A DNA stretch of 64,000 bases from Streptomyces fildesensis. Its GTDB lineage: Bacteria; Actinomycetota; Actinomycetes; Streptomycetales; Streptomycetaceae. Positions 52,208 to 61,225 of this stretch are shown piece by piece. Every line of letters starts with the position of its first letter. Position 1 is the first letter of the stretch. The notes below the pieces were generated by a model, which did not search any database, was not told the origin of the DNA, and worked only from the letters and a program-made list of their open reading frames with translations. The stretch lies in the NCBI RefSeq assembly GCF_016107395.1, contig NZ_JAAIKO010000016.1, forward strand, positions 62,001-126,000. Direction: 5' to 3'. A program made the translations under genes and the position numbers.

Positions 52208-53236
52208 ATGACCATGACGGACGCCGCCCAGCGACGGCTGTACGAGGTCTTCGGGCAGGTGGCGCGCCCGGAGCGGATCGAGGTCTGCCCGCACTGTTCC
52301 GACGCGGACCTGGGCTGTTCCCTGCTGAAAGAACCCGTCTCCGCCATCGCGGCGGCCGACCTGGCCGGCTACGCAGCCAAGGCCATCACCACCTGGGGCG
52401 GGGCCGGAGACCTGCGCTATCTGCTGCCCCGGATGCTGGAGTGCGTGGTTGCCGGCGCCGCGGATTTCCCCGACCCCGAGATCGTCCTCGGCAAGCTCGC
52501 GCTGGCCGACTGGCACCACTGGCCTGCCGAGGAAGCCCGGGCGATCGATGACTTCCTCCACGCGTGGTGGGAGACGACCCTCGAGCAGTACCCGGCCCCT
52601 CAGCCCGTCGGCACTGTTCTGTGCAGCATTGCGGCAGCCGGAATCGATCTGGATCCCTACCTCCGGGCGTGGAGCCCACTGGACGGCGATGACTCCATCA
52701 GGCATCTGTACGACTTCCTGGCCACCGATGTCGACTGGTCACCGGATCCGCAGCTGACCAACGCCTTCTGGAACGGCGAAAGTGTGGCCTACCGTCAGGT
52801 GCTCACATGGATCGGCGGCGGCCCGGCCACGCGCGCGGTGGAGGCGGCTTTCGAGCGGGCGACCAGCGAACCCGTTCTGGAGCTGCTGGACACCATTCAC
52901 GACTGGATTTCTCCCCTCGAACGCGATCGGCCCGCCGTCCCAGGGACACTCTCCGAACGAGAGACGATGGAATACTTGGCGCGGACTGGCGCCAAGTCGC
53001 GATGGGCACACAACAAGCGCTTGGCCAAGGCACGATCCGACGCGTGTGATCGCGGCAAGGAGCCCTTCGACCTCGCGGTGCTGGAGACGCTGTGCGACAC
53101 CTCCCGGGAGGGCCGGATGGATGCGGTCGACGTACGTCACGAGAGGTTCGAATGGAAGTACTACACCCAATTTCCCGACGTCATGACCCTGCGGGACTTC
53201 GCCCGCAAGGTGGACGAGCTCAACAGATGGTCCTGA
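52208..53236 (+). CDS. Uncharacterised soluble protein
   Basis: The product is 342 aa with a GTGGGGG site before ATG 52208. It begins MTMTDAAQRRLYEVFGQVAR and has a CPHC pair near residue 27 (VCPHCSDADLGC). The rest is predominantly helical and Trp/Asp/Glu-rich, ending RDFARKVDELNRWS. No membrane segment or known domain is visible. A second uncharacterised gene starts 7 bp after its stop, so the two form an operon. Confidence 0.7.
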   Translation: MTMTDAAQRRLYEVFGQVARPERIEVCPHCSDADLGCSLLKEPVSAIAAADLAGYAAKAITTWGGAGDLRYLLPRMLECVVAGAADFPDPEIVLGKLALADWHHWPAEEARAIDDFLHAWWETTLEQYPAPQPVGTVLCSIAAAGIDLDPYLRAWSPLDGDDSIRHLYDFLATDVDWSPDPQLTNAFWNGESVAYRQVLTWIGGGPATRAVEAAFERATSEPVLELLDTIHDWISPLERDRPAVPGTLSERETMEYLARTGAKSRWAHNKRLAKARSDACDRGKEPFDLAVLETLCDTSREGRMDAVDVRHERFEWKYYTQFPDVMTLRDFARKVDELNRWS

Positions 53237-53243
53237 CGCGCCG

Positions 53244-54233
53244 ATGACCGACTGGGAGCAGCACCGGCTGGAGCTGTTGCGGGCGTTCAAGAACGGCCCG
53301 CAGGACATCGAGGCGAACCGTGCCGGCCGACTCGGCAGCGGACAGGGCCGCCGGATGCGCCGCGGGATCGTCCTGAACCTGATGCTCAGCGTCGTGCTCG
53401 TCGCGACGTTCGTGGCCATCGTCTATTTCGCCGCGTCGCGTCCGCTGCGGGCGATTCAGTGGATCCTCATCGTGCTGATCATCGCCGCCGGTCTCGCGCT
53501 GGGCGTCGTCGCCGCACGGAACCTGCTCAGGGCCGTGCGCTCCGGCGTCGTGGAATGCCTTGAGGGGCCGGTACGCGTCGCGACACGGGGCCGCTCCGGT
53601 TGGTGGATCACTGTGCAGGAGCGGTCGTTCCACATTCCGGTCGCCTTCTGGCATGTCGGCGCGGGCGTCACCTACCGCGTGTATGTCGCTGCCGGGGCCC
53701 AGCTCATCGTGGCGATGGAACCGGCGGAAGAATCCGTGGCCGGCACCGCTGTGGGCACTGCGGCGGAGCCGGATGAGGGGGAGGACCTGGTGGCGGTCGA
53801 CTGCCAGACACTGCGCGCCTGGGCGCAGGGACTGTGCATGGTGGCGGCCGTGGACAGCGCGACGGTGCTGACCGCGATCGGGCTCCATGGCGAGCTGGTC
53901 GAGACGATCGGAGAGCCCGCGCTGGAGCCCGCACCGGCGGGCACGTCGCGCGTCACGGCGGGCGACTGGTACGACGGGCTGTTCGCCGTGAGGATCACGC
54001 CCGCCGCGCCCACGGTGTCCCGTCGCGATTTGGACGCCGAATTCGGCACCGGATCCGAGCTGGTGCGCATCCACTGGGACAGCGCCTACCACGTCATCTA
54101 TTGGGTGACCGTGGCGGGCGCTCCGTTCAGGTGTGACATCACAGCGTCCTTCACGGGACCGCCGATTCCCGCGAATCCCGCCGTCGAGATCGCACTGCGC
54201 CGCCAACGCGTCCAACTGATCGCGTCCGAATGA
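53244..54233 (+). CDS. Uncharacterised membrane protein
   Basis: The product is 329 aa. A basic N-terminus (GRLGSGQGRRMRRG) precedes two transmembrane helices (about 42-62, LNLMLSVVLVATFVAIVYFA; about 70-92, QWILIVLIIAAGLALGVVAA). The remaining 230 residues form a soluble beta-rich part with WWITVQERSFHIPVAFWHVG. No family is recognised. It lies 7 bp downstream of the previous uncharacterised gene, so joint function is likely. Confidence 0.7.
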   Translation: MTDWEQHRLELLRAFKNGPQDIEANRAGRLGSGQGRRMRRGIVLNLMLSVVLVATFVAIVYFAASRPLRAIQWILIVLIIAAGLALGVVAARNLLRAVRSGVVECLEGPVRVATRGRSGWWITVQERSFHIPVAFWHVGAGVTYRVYVAAGAQLIVAMEPAEESVAGTAVGTAAEPDEGEDLVAVDCQTLRAWAQGLCMVAAVDSATVLTAIGLHGELVETIGEPALEPAPAGTSRVTAGDWYDGLFAVRITPAAPTVSRRDLDAEFGTGSELVRIHWDSAYHVIYWVTVAGAPFRCDITASFTGPPIPANPAVEIALRRQRVQLIASE

Positions 54234-54541
54234 GACCGGCGTGTTGGCCTGGCAGTTGGATGGTGGGTCGGCCGGGTCCGCGGCGTGTCTGTTGATCTTG
54301 TGCCTGATGACTTGTGGGGGCGGACAGCTCCGCCGCTACGTGCTCGTTCGCCGCGGCGGGGAGCCGGAACTCCGTGGTGCCCACGGCAGCTACTGCGCCT
54401 ACTGCGTGTATCCCGACACCTGGCCGCCGCCGGCAGTGGCCAGGCTGGGTGCCCGCGCGGATCCCCGCGAACGGCCCGGTCCCTACCGTGAGACGCATCG
54501 CAGCTCCCAGTGAGGGCTGTACGCAGGACACAGGAGGGGAC

Positions 54542-55114
54542 ATGCGAAAGCAGAGAGCGGCCGGTCTTGTTCTGGCCGGCCTGATCGCAACCGCGGCCGG
54601 AATGGCTCCGGGGGGAGCCGCCCAGGCGGCCGGTGCGGTCAAGAGCGACGCCAGGACCCCTGGGCCGAGCAGTATCGGGGCGGCGTTCGCGCTCAAGAAC
54701 AAGGTCACTGACAACTGCCTGGACGCGAGGCAGTCGAAGGAGCCCGGTTCGGTGTACCAGTGGGACTGCGACTCACACGATCCCAACCAGAACTGGCTCA
54801 TGGAACAGGTGACTTCGGCGCCGGGCTGGTTCTCGCTGCGCAACCTCAACAGCAATCTATGTCTGGATCTGTATGCCGGCAACGATGACGAGGTGGTGAA
54901 CGGGACGACGATCCAGCAGTATTTCTGCTACCCCGACTCCATCGGCTCCGAGCGGTGGCAGGTCATCGTCTCGCCCAACGAACCTCGCGCTGTGATCGTG
55001 GCCAATCAGGTGAAGGGCAAGTGCCTCGACACCCGCGGCAAGGGCGGGAACCGGACACAGATCGTCGTGTGGGACTGCAACGGCTCCAAGAGCCAGAAAT
55101 GGACCCAGGAGTAG
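54542..55114 (+). CDS. Secreted ricin-type lectin-domain protein
   Basis: The product is 190 aa from ATG 54542 (AGGAGGGGAC upstream). The signal peptide MRKQRAAGLVLAGLIATAAG ends at AQA (about 30). Residues about 50-190 form a ricin-type trefoil with NCLDARQS, LCLDLYAGNDDE and KCLDTRGKGGN, and the closing WDCNGSKSQKWTQE. It has no catalytic domain. A hairpin terminator follows at 55147. Confidence 0.82.
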   Translation: MRKQRAAGLVLAGLIATAAGMAPGGAAQAAGAVKSDARTPGPSSIGAAFALKNKVTDNCLDARQSKEPGSVYQWDCDSHDPNQNWLMEQVTSAPGWFSLRNLNSNLCLDLYAGNDDEVVNGTTIQQYFCYPDSIGSERWQVIVSPNEPRAVIVANQVKGKCLDTRGKGGNRTQIVVWDCNGSKSQKWTQE

Positions 55115-55146
55115 GACCGCAGGGCGCTGACCTCGGCCTTTTCTGA

Positions 55147-55173
55147 CGGCCCGCCGGCCTGCCCGGCGGGCCG
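55147..55173. terminator. Hairpin terminator after the lectin gene
   Basis: The 11-bp perfect stem CGGCCCGCCGG / CCGGCGGGCCG has a 5-base loop and lies 33 bp after the lectin stop codon, preceded by a CCTTTTCTG pyrimidine run. Confidence 0.75.
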
Positions 55174-55253
55174 CTCGGCCTTGTGCGCCGGCGTAGCGGC
55201 GAGGCGGTCGACAACCTGTTCGGAGCGGCACGGGGCCGGGGTACGATTCGCCC

Positions 55254-56366
55254 ATGCCACGCCAAGCGGGCAATCTGGGGGCGCCTCCCGGCGGCGGAGG
55301 CGGGCAGGAGATCCGGTTCTGTCGCGCGCCGGACGGGGTCCGGCTCGCCTATGCGATTCACGGGCAGGGCCCGCCGCTGGTCATCGACTCGTGCTGGCTG
55401 AGCCACTTACAGTTCGACTGGCAGAGCCCCGTCTGGCGCCACTTCCTCAAGGACCTCGGCGCGCTCTTCACCGTCATCCGGTTCGACGAACGCGGTTACG
55501 GTCTGTCCGACTGGGAGATCGAGGACTATTCGCTCGAGGCACGCGTCGCCGACCTGGAGGCCGTGGTCGAGGCGGCCGGCCTCGACCGCTTCGCCCTGGT
55601 CGGGATGTCGCAGGGTGGCCCCGTCGCGATCACGTACACCGCCGGGCGTCCCGATCGGGTGACCCGGTTGATCCTGGCCGGTACGTGGGCGTCCGCCGCG
55701 CGGACACCGGAGGACGTGGAGCTTCTCGAGACGCTCGTGAGCATGATCCGAGTGGGCTGGGCCAGGCCGGATTCCCTGTTCCGCCGGGTGTTCACCAACA
55801 TGCTGATCCCCGGGGCGTCCGAGGAGCAGATGCGCTGGGTCGACGCGCTGCAGCGGATGTCCACCTCGACGGAGAACGCGGCCGCACTGTGCGCGGAGCG
55901 TCAGAAGGTCGACGTCAACGATCTGCTTCCCGCGGTCGCTGTACCCACGCTGGTTCTTCATTCGCGCGACGACGCGATGGCCGGCTTCGACGAGGCCCGG
56001 ATCATCGCGTCGTCGATTCCTGGCGCAAGGTTGGTACCGCTGGAGAGCCGCAATCATATTCTGCTGGCTGACGAGCCGGCCTGGCACGTCTTCTTACAGG
56101 AGGTAGCCGCCTTCGCCGAGCCCGATCGAGAGGCTGTGCCGGCCACGGTGTCTCCGGCTCCGCTGCCCGATCTGACCGAGCGCGAGTTCGAGGTCCTCCG
56201 GCTGGCAGCGGCAGGGCTGGACAACTCCGGGATCGCCGGGTCCCTGGCGCTGAGCGTCCGTACCGTCGAACGGCACCTGTCCAACGCCTATCTCAAACTC
56301 GGCGTCAGCGGCAGGGCGGGGCGGACGGCTGCCGTCGCGGATCTGGTTCGCCGCGGCCTGGCGTGA
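55254..56366 (+). CDS. Alpha/beta hydrolase fused to a LuxR-type DNA-binding domain
   Basis: The product is 370 aa. Residues about 18-285 are an alpha/beta hydrolase: nucleophile elbow GMSQGG, acid in LHSRDDAM and histidine in ESRNHILL. Residues about 300-368 are a LuxR helix-turn-helix (LTEREFEVLRLAAAGLDNSG followed by IAGSLALSVRTVERHLSNAY). The hydrolase part may act as a ligand sensor or degrade its own effector. The protein is orphan, with no histidine kinase or obvious target nearby. The ATG is at 55254. Confidence 0.88.
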   Translation: MPRQAGNLGAPPGGGGGQEIRFCRAPDGVRLAYAIHGQGPPLVIDSCWLSHLQFDWQSPVWRHFLKDLGALFTVIRFDERGYGLSDWEIEDYSLEARVADLEAVVEAAGLDRFALVGMSQGGPVAITYTAGRPDRVTRLILAGTWASAARTPEDVELLETLVSMIRVGWARPDSLFRRVFTNMLIPGASEEQMRWVDALQRMSTSTENAAALCAERQKVDVNDLLPAVAVPTLVLHSRDDAMAGFDEARIIASSIPGARLVPLESRNHILLADEPAWHVFLQEVAAFAEPDREAVPATVSPAPLPDLTEREFEVLRLAAAGLDNSGIAGSLALSVRTVERHLSNAYLKLGVSGRAGRTAAVADLVRRGLA

Positions 56367-56537
56367 ACGCTGCAGCACGGGCAGGGCATTCGCGGGAGCT
56401 GTCCTACGTGCATACCGGCCCCCCGCCGGTGCGGGCACGGACGACGGTGCGTGCCAGCTCGGATGCCCACTGAACGGCCCAGCTCCTACCGTGCGAAGCA
56501 GAAAGCTGCCAGCTACGGGCCAGAGGGAAGGTGGATC

Positions 56538-57038
56538 ATGTCAATGCATGTGATCGAAGCCAGCAAGGAGCGCTTTCGGGCAGAGCCGAGCGCGGCGCAG
56601 TCAACTCCGGCTGTGACGGCGTCGCTGGCCAACGGGCATGCACGCCTCTCAGCGGGGCCCTTCAACTGGGACGCCGATCTGCCACCCGCGGTCGGCGGAA
56701 GAAACCTCTCACCCAGTCCCACCGCCTACCTTCTTGGCGCGCTCGCAGGGTGCGCCGTGGTCTTCGTACACGACACGCTCGCGCCCGAGCTCGGTCTTCA
56801 GCTCGACGAGGTGAGCGCCGTTGCCCGTTGTAGCGTGGATGCGCGAGGACTGCTGGGGATGGCTGGTGCCCTCCCGGATCTGGGTGACGTCACGATCGAG
56901 ATCCATGTTGTCTCACCCGAGCCTGCGGACAGGTTGCAGGGGCTCTTCGAGATCTGGCAGGAGCGCTGCCCGGTCTATCTGGCGCTCGTCAAACCAGTAC
57001 CGGTACAGGCAACGTTCAGCACGGCGACGAGTGGCTGA
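56538..57038 (+). CDS. OsmC family protein
   Basis: The product is 166 aa from ATG 56538. OsmC/Ohr features are present: NLSPSPTAYLLGALAGCAVV with the first redox cysteine, and the second cysteine in EIWQERCPVYLAL. These proteins reduce organic hydroperoxides through the paired cysteines, which suggests a thiol-peroxidase role in the cytosol. The gene's stop overlaps the GTG of a short downstream ORF. Confidence 0.85.
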   Translation: MSMHVIEASKERFRAEPSAAQSTPAVTASLANGHARLSAGPFNWDADLPPAVGGRNLSPSPTAYLLGALAGCAVVFVHDTLAPELGLQLDEVSAVARCSVDARGLLGMAGALPDLGDVTIEIHVVSPEPADRLQGLFEIWQERCPVYLALVKPVPVQATFSTATSG

Positions 57039-57252
57039 CGCCCCGTTAGTTCACCTGAGTTCTGATGAGGTTGCCTGGGCGTTGGCGAGCGGATGGCGGG
57101 ATACGGAGATCCCGTACGGTTCGCACGGCATCGCCGTCGTCACCGGCCTCAACCGCGAGGGCGGGGCATCGCAGGACCGGGACGCTGTGCGGATCGCGCT
57201 GCCGCTGCTGATCCATTTCACGATCATGTGGTTCGAGACCTTCGCCCACTGA
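57031..57252 (+). CDS. Short ORF of unknown function, overlapping the OsmC stop
   Basis: GTG 57031 opens a 73-codon frame (MADAPLVHLSSDEVAWALAS then GWRDTEIPYGSHGIAVVTGL). The sequence has normal codon usage and overlaps the OsmC stop by 8 bp, so it may be translated by coupling. No family is recognised; it may also be the 5' relic of a longer gene, as decayed sequence follows immediately. Confidence 0.4.
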   Translation: MADAPLVHLSSDEVAWALASGWRDTEIPYGSHGIAVVTGLNREGGASQDRDAVRIALPLLIHFTIMWFETFAH

Positions 57253-57289
57253 CGTTCAACTCGTACGCCGTCCCTTTCAGCAGACCGAT

Positions 57290-57701
57290 CCCCGGTGTGC
57301 CCGGCGGACTGCCGACCGATGCGCGCGGCACGGTGAAGATCTCCCACTACTCGGCGCAGCGGGACATCACCTACACCGCGGAAGGCGCGGTCGACTGCCT
57401 GGTGACCGCGCCCGGCAGCGCGAGCCTGACGGCGGTTATCACCAAGGTGAGTGCCGGAGGTCCGGACTGGGTGGGGAGGCGGTTGGGGTTGAGCGTTTAT
57501 GACGGCGGCGTGGACAAGCCCGGGAAGGCATCGCGGGACCGGGTGGGTTTCTCCTGGGACGATGGGGTGAACTGGACCACTGGCGCTGTCGAGCACATGG
57601 ATTCAGTGGGGTCCTGCATGGCACCTGCCGCCTTCGCCCCCGTCACGAAGGGTGGGGTCCGAGTCCGGCACGCGGATCTGCCGCTCTGGCCGGTGGGCTG
57701 A
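57290..57701 (+). pseudogene. C-terminal remnant of an uncharacterised actinobacterial protein
   Basis: The frame reads TVKISHYSAQRDITYTAEGA, GGPDWVGRRLGLSVYDGG and GSCMAPAAFAPVTKGGVRVR, sequence that I associate with a conserved but unnamed actinobacterial family. The N-terminal half, including any signal peptide, is absent, and the frame upstream of 57290 is not coding in character. It is probably a 5'-deleted gene. Confidence 0.5.
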
Positions 57702-57865
57702 ACCACGTGAACTGCCGCAGGTGCGGCCCGCCTGGCGGGTACCGGGGGTTCGGGCCCGCCGCAGGGTCGGTGAGGGGCCGGTGCTGGGTTGATGGGCCCG
57801 ACCGCGGGCGCGATCGGTGGGTAGGTTGAGACGCGATGTCGTGGATTTGAGAGTGGGTGCGTTTG

Positions 57866-58591
57866 ATGCCGATGCCGCTGAAGCCGGACGATGTGTTCAG
57901 TCGCGCGTTTGAGGACGCGGGCGCGTACTACGCCGCTGCGGCGCTTGAGCAGCAGGCGACCTATACGCGGTATCAGCCCCCCGGCGGGGCATGGTCGCTG
58001 AGCTACGACACGAGCATGCTGCGGATCGGCGAGGTGACCGTGCACCAGTCGCCGCTGGGCTCCTTGGGCCATGACGGCAGTTGGCTGTGGGCGTGGGGCA
58101 ACGAGCGCACGCATCCGCCGGGGGCGTCACGGCTGGGCCTGGCTGTGTGGTTGCGGGATTTCGGGGAGCGCAACGGCATCTACGAGTTCGTCGAACCGCG
58201 GCTCGAGCTGGCCGCGTTTGCGGACCCGTTGGCGGCGGCGGAGCGGCTGGCGACAGTCGCCCTCGGTGCGTTGCGCACGCGCGGATTCGCGAGTTGCCTG
58301 TTGGACAACGGCGCGCGGGCGTTCGTGGTCGTGGACGACGCGGATGTGCCCGAAGCCGGGTTCGACCGGCGGGTGGTGACCGGGATGTTCGATGCGGCCG
58401 TTCGGCAGTTTCCGTATGACCCGCGGCAGACTGTGACCGGGTATCTCGCACGGCACGGTTTCACGGTCCGTGAGGCCGTGGCGGACGGGTCCTTGCATGC
58501 GGAGGGGCAGGACGGAATGACCGTGGCTGTGCGGTTCACCGAGGAGGGGTTGTTGGCGGCGGTCTCGGTGGGGAGGCTGCCGGCGGGCTGA
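57866..58591 (+). CDS. DUF6882-like protein
   Basis: The product is 241 aa from ATG 57866 (GTG 57857 possible). The segment GSLGHDGSWLWAWGNERTHP (about 67-86) is the hallmark of DUF6882-type Streptomyces proteins, followed by EFVEPRLELAAFADPLAAAE. It is soluble and of unknown function. The C-terminal 80 residues show no further motif. It is monocistronic, 134 bp before the next gene. Confidence 0.65.
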   Translation: MPMPLKPDDVFSRAFEDAGAYYAAAALEQQATYTRYQPPGGAWSLSYDTSMLRIGEVTVHQSPLGSLGHDGSWLWAWGNERTHPPGASRLGLAVWLRDFGERNGIYEFVEPRLELAAFADPLAAAERLATVALGALRTRGFASCLLDNGARAFVVVDDADVPEAGFDRRVVTGMFDAAVRQFPYDPRQTVTGYLARHGFTVREAVADGSLHAEGQDGMTVAVRFTEEGLLAAVSVGRLPAG

Positions 58592-58724
58592 AGGGTGTGT
58601 GGTTGTCAGCGACGCACCACGACGCGCCGTGCGTCAGGACGCGTACACCCGCTGGTCCCTGATCAGCGACGCTCCAGTTGAATCAGCGCAGCGGCCGATG
58701 GTTGAGGGGGCTCATACTGTTGCC

Positions 58725-59567
58725 ATGAGCGACAGCCTTCCGGACGACTGGTCTCCAGCAGACAACCCGTACGCGATCGTGGCGTCGGAGGCGGGCTGGC
58801 TGAAGGCCACTGTCGTCCTGACTGTCCAGCGCATGCACAGCGATGACCAGCCGACCGGCTGGTTCAGCTCTCGCCAGATCGACGCACGCACGCTGATCGT
58901 CGCGCTGCGCCAGTTGCTCGGGGTGGCGGAGCTCGAACAGATCGCCCTGAAGGGTCTCGGAATGAGTCCGGACGTCGTCGATGCCCTTGAACAGGCCCAA
59001 CAGCGTTATGAGGCCGCCTTGTCCGACATCAGGCACGTCCGTGACAGGCTGACCCCCTTCGAGGACTGGGCACACCGTAAGGGCGGCGGAGCACAGGCCG
59101 CAGCCCGCAAGGTCGGCGCGCCGCGTGACGTGGCCCGCGACCTCTGGAGCTTTCGGTACGAAGCAGCAACCGACACCGTCACGACGGGGCCGTTCACCGT
59201 CCCGGTCAGCGCGGCGATACCGGCCGCCACCGAACTCTGCGTCGCGATCCACACCGCGGCACGCGCAGTCGACGTGAAGAGCGCGGCGGAGGTCCTCAGC
59301 CGGACGATCCGGGCGATCACCGGCGCGGGGATCCCCTGCGATGGTCCGAAGGGACCGGTCGTGGTCTCCCCGGACGACGACACACGGACCTACGTGTTCT
59401 TCAACCTCAGCACCATCCCGGAGATCGAGCGCGCGGAACTCGCGGCGCGGGTGCTCGCAGCGCTCGCAGGTGCCGGCCTGCAGCTCAGGCCACGGGGCTT
59501 CCCGCAGGCCCGCGACGCACAGGAGCACCTCGTCGTCGGCGAGGCCCTGCTGGTGGGGTGGGCCTGA
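58725..59567 (+). CDS. Uncharacterised soluble protein
   Basis: The product is 280 aa from ATG 58725. The N-terminal part includes DNPYAIVASEAGWLKATVVL. A helical middle (ELEQIALKGLGMSPDVVDAL, RYEAALSDIRHVRDRL) is followed by an alpha/beta part with TTGPFTVPVSAAIPAATELC and VVVSPDDDTRTYVFFNL. No membrane segment or known domain is evident. Upstream in-frame GTG codons exist, but the ATG follows the best local spacing. Confidence 0.6.
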   Translation: MSDSLPDDWSPADNPYAIVASEAGWLKATVVLTVQRMHSDDQPTGWFSSRQIDARTLIVALRQLLGVAELEQIALKGLGMSPDVVDALEQAQQRYEAALSDIRHVRDRLTPFEDWAHRKGGGAQAAARKVGAPRDVARDLWSFRYEAATDTVTTGPFTVPVSAAIPAATELCVAIHTAARAVDVKSAAEVLSRTIRAITGAGIPCDGPKGPVVVSPDDDTRTYVFFNLSTIPEIERAELAARVLAALAGAGLQLRPRGFPQARDAQEHLVVGEALLVGWA

Positions 59568-59822
59568 TCTGGTACTCAGCGAAGCCGGGCCAGGCTGGAC
59601 CGTGCGGCAGGGAAGCCGGGTAGCCCTGTGGGACGCCGTCGAGCACAAGCTCACCGCAGCCCCTGCTCCCCGCTTGCACGGGGAGGACCTGGTCATCTCC
59701 GTGACCACTATGGGACGAGCAGCGTTCTCGGGATCCGGACCCATGGCCCAGGATCGATATGGCACCACAGTCAGATGATGTTCCGGCACCTCACCACATC
59801 GTGGAATCCGCGGAGGCGAAGC
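59568..59822. other. Intergenic region with isolated hairpin
   Basis: The only structure is CTCCCCG-CTTGCA-CGGGGAG at 59666-59685, which resembles one type I-E CRISPR repeat but occurs once. The AT-rich leader before the peroxidase gene (about 59750-59800) probably holds its promoter. No gene is recognised. Confidence 0.4.
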
Positions 59823-60647
59823 ATGGGCACGGTCACGACACCTGACGGCATCGAGATCTTCTTCAAGGACTGGGGTACCGGGCAGCCCATCGTCTTCAGT
59901 CACGGTTGGCCGTTGTCAGCGGACGACTGGGACGCTCAGATGCTGTTCTTCCTGGGGCGAGGCTATCGGGTCATCGCCCATGACCGCCGTGGGCACGGAC
60001 GCTCCACCCAGAGCGGTGACGGCCACGACATGGACCACTACGCCGACGACCTCGCCGCCGTGACCGCGCACCTCGATCTGCATGACGCTGTGCATGTCGG
60101 GCACTCCACCGGCGGGGGTGAGGTCGCGCACTACATCGCCCGGCACGGCGAGAGCCGGGTCGCCAAGGCGGTGCTGATCAGCGCGGTGCCCCCGCTGATG
60201 GTGCGGACCGACGCCAATCCCGGCGGACTGCCCAAGAGCGTCTTCGACGACCTGCAGGCTCAGCTGGCCGCCAACCGTTCGGAGTTCTACCGGGCGCTGC
60301 CGTCGGGGCCCTTCTACGGCTTCAACCGGCCCGGTGCGGAGCCCTCGGAGGCGATCATCGCGAATTGGTGGCGCCAGGGAATGATGGGTGGCGCGAAGGC
60401 ACATTACGACGGCATCGTCGCCTTCTCCCAGACCGACTTCACCGAGGACCTGAAGAAGATCACGGTTCCGGTCCTCGTGATGCACGGCGATGACGACCAG
60501 ATCGTCCCTTACGCCGACTCCGGGCCACTGTCCGCGAAGCTCGTGCAGAACGGCACCCTGAAGACGTACCCCGGATTCCCCCACGGAATGCCCACCACCC
60601 AGGCCGAGACCATCAACGCCGACCTGCTGGCCTTCCTGCAGTCCTGA
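59823..60647 (+). CDS. Alpha/beta hydrolase, cofactor-free chloroperoxidase/perhydrolase type
   Basis: The product is 274 aa from ATG 59823 (GCGGAGGCG upstream). The catalytic Ser lies in GHSTGGGEVAHY, the Asp in MHGDDDQIVPY and the His in FPHGMPTT. The motif series SHGWPLSADDWDAQM and AHDRRGHGRS matches non-heme chloroperoxidases of Streptomyces (CPO-L, CPO-T), which are esterases with perhydrolase activity. It is monocistronic with a strong terminator. Confidence 0.93.
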   Translation: MGTVTTPDGIEIFFKDWGTGQPIVFSHGWPLSADDWDAQMLFFLGRGYRVIAHDRRGHGRSTQSGDGHDMDHYADDLAAVTAHLDLHDAVHVGHSTGGGEVAHYIARHGESRVAKAVLISAVPPLMVRTDANPGGLPKSVFDDLQAQLAANRSEFYRALPSGPFYGFNRPGAEPSEAIIANWWRQGMMGGAKAHYDGIVAFSQTDFTEDLKKITVPVLVMHGDDDQIVPYADSGPLSAKLVQNGTLKTYPGFPHGMPTTQAETINADLLAFLQS

Positions 60648-60651
60648 CCGC

Positions 60652-60703
60652 CGTGCCGCTGGTGGTGTCCGCCGAGCGCTCGGCGGACACCACCAGCGGC
60701 ACG
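60652..60703. terminator. 52-nt perfect palindrome after the chloroperoxidase gene
   Basis: Positions 60652-60677 are exactly complementary to 60678-60703, a 26-bp stem with no unpaired loop bases in the duplex form. It starts 5 bp after the stop codon. Such long G/C hairpins act as terminators and mRNA-stabilising elements in streptomycetes. Confidence 0.85.
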
Positions 60704-60802
60704 ATCGGATGAGTGGGAGTTGCTGCCGGCTTGTCTGCGGTGATGCTCGGCCGCGGAACGTGGTGCCAAGCCGCTGTTCTCCCGGTCGATGGGCCGTTTG
60801 GC

Positions 60803-61111
60803 TCAGGCGGGAGGCGGTGGAGTGCGGGGAGCTTTGAGGGCGAAGTGGTTCAGCACGGTGGAGGCGACCATGAGGATCAGTGAGAAGGCCAGAACAGCCA
60901 TCACCGGGATGTTCACCCCCAGGCCGAAGTGCAGGGGGTAGATGCTCAGCATGGCGGCTCCGAGGAGCTGTGCCCATCCCCAGGGTTTCGGCCGCAGGAC
61001 CCGGTGCCGCGCCCAGGGGACCCATATACGGCCGGTGGTGAGAGCGGCGATGCCGCAGCCGCATTCCAGGAGCGTCACCACGCCGAGCAGAACCCAAAGA
61101 GCCACGCGCAT
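60803..61111 (-). CDS. Small membrane protein
   Basis: The product is 102 aa with three hydrophobic segments (MRVALWVLLGVVTLLECGCG, LLGAAMLSIYPLHFGLG and MAVLAFSLILMVASTVLN). A positively charged loop (ARHRVLRPKPWG) lies between the first two. The C-terminus is Pro-rich. No function can be assigned. Confidence 0.65.
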   Translation of the reverse strand: MRVALWVLLGVVTLLECGCGIAALTTGRIWVPWARHRVLRPKPWGWAQLLGAAMLSIYPLHFGLGVNIPVMAVLAFSLILMVASTVLNHFALKAPRTPPPPA

Positions 61112-61225
61112 ACCGGTCCTTCCCCGACCCTGAACCGACGTGCACGTCGGGGCATGATCATGCCAGGTTCCCGGGCGCCGAGGGTGGCCGGCCCTGCGGT
61201 CGGAGATGGCGCGCTGCCGGGGTGG

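Noticed and set aside
59664..59688. Hairpin resembling a type I-E CRISPR repeat
   Set aside because: Only one copy; no second copy at repeat-spacer distance and no cas genes.
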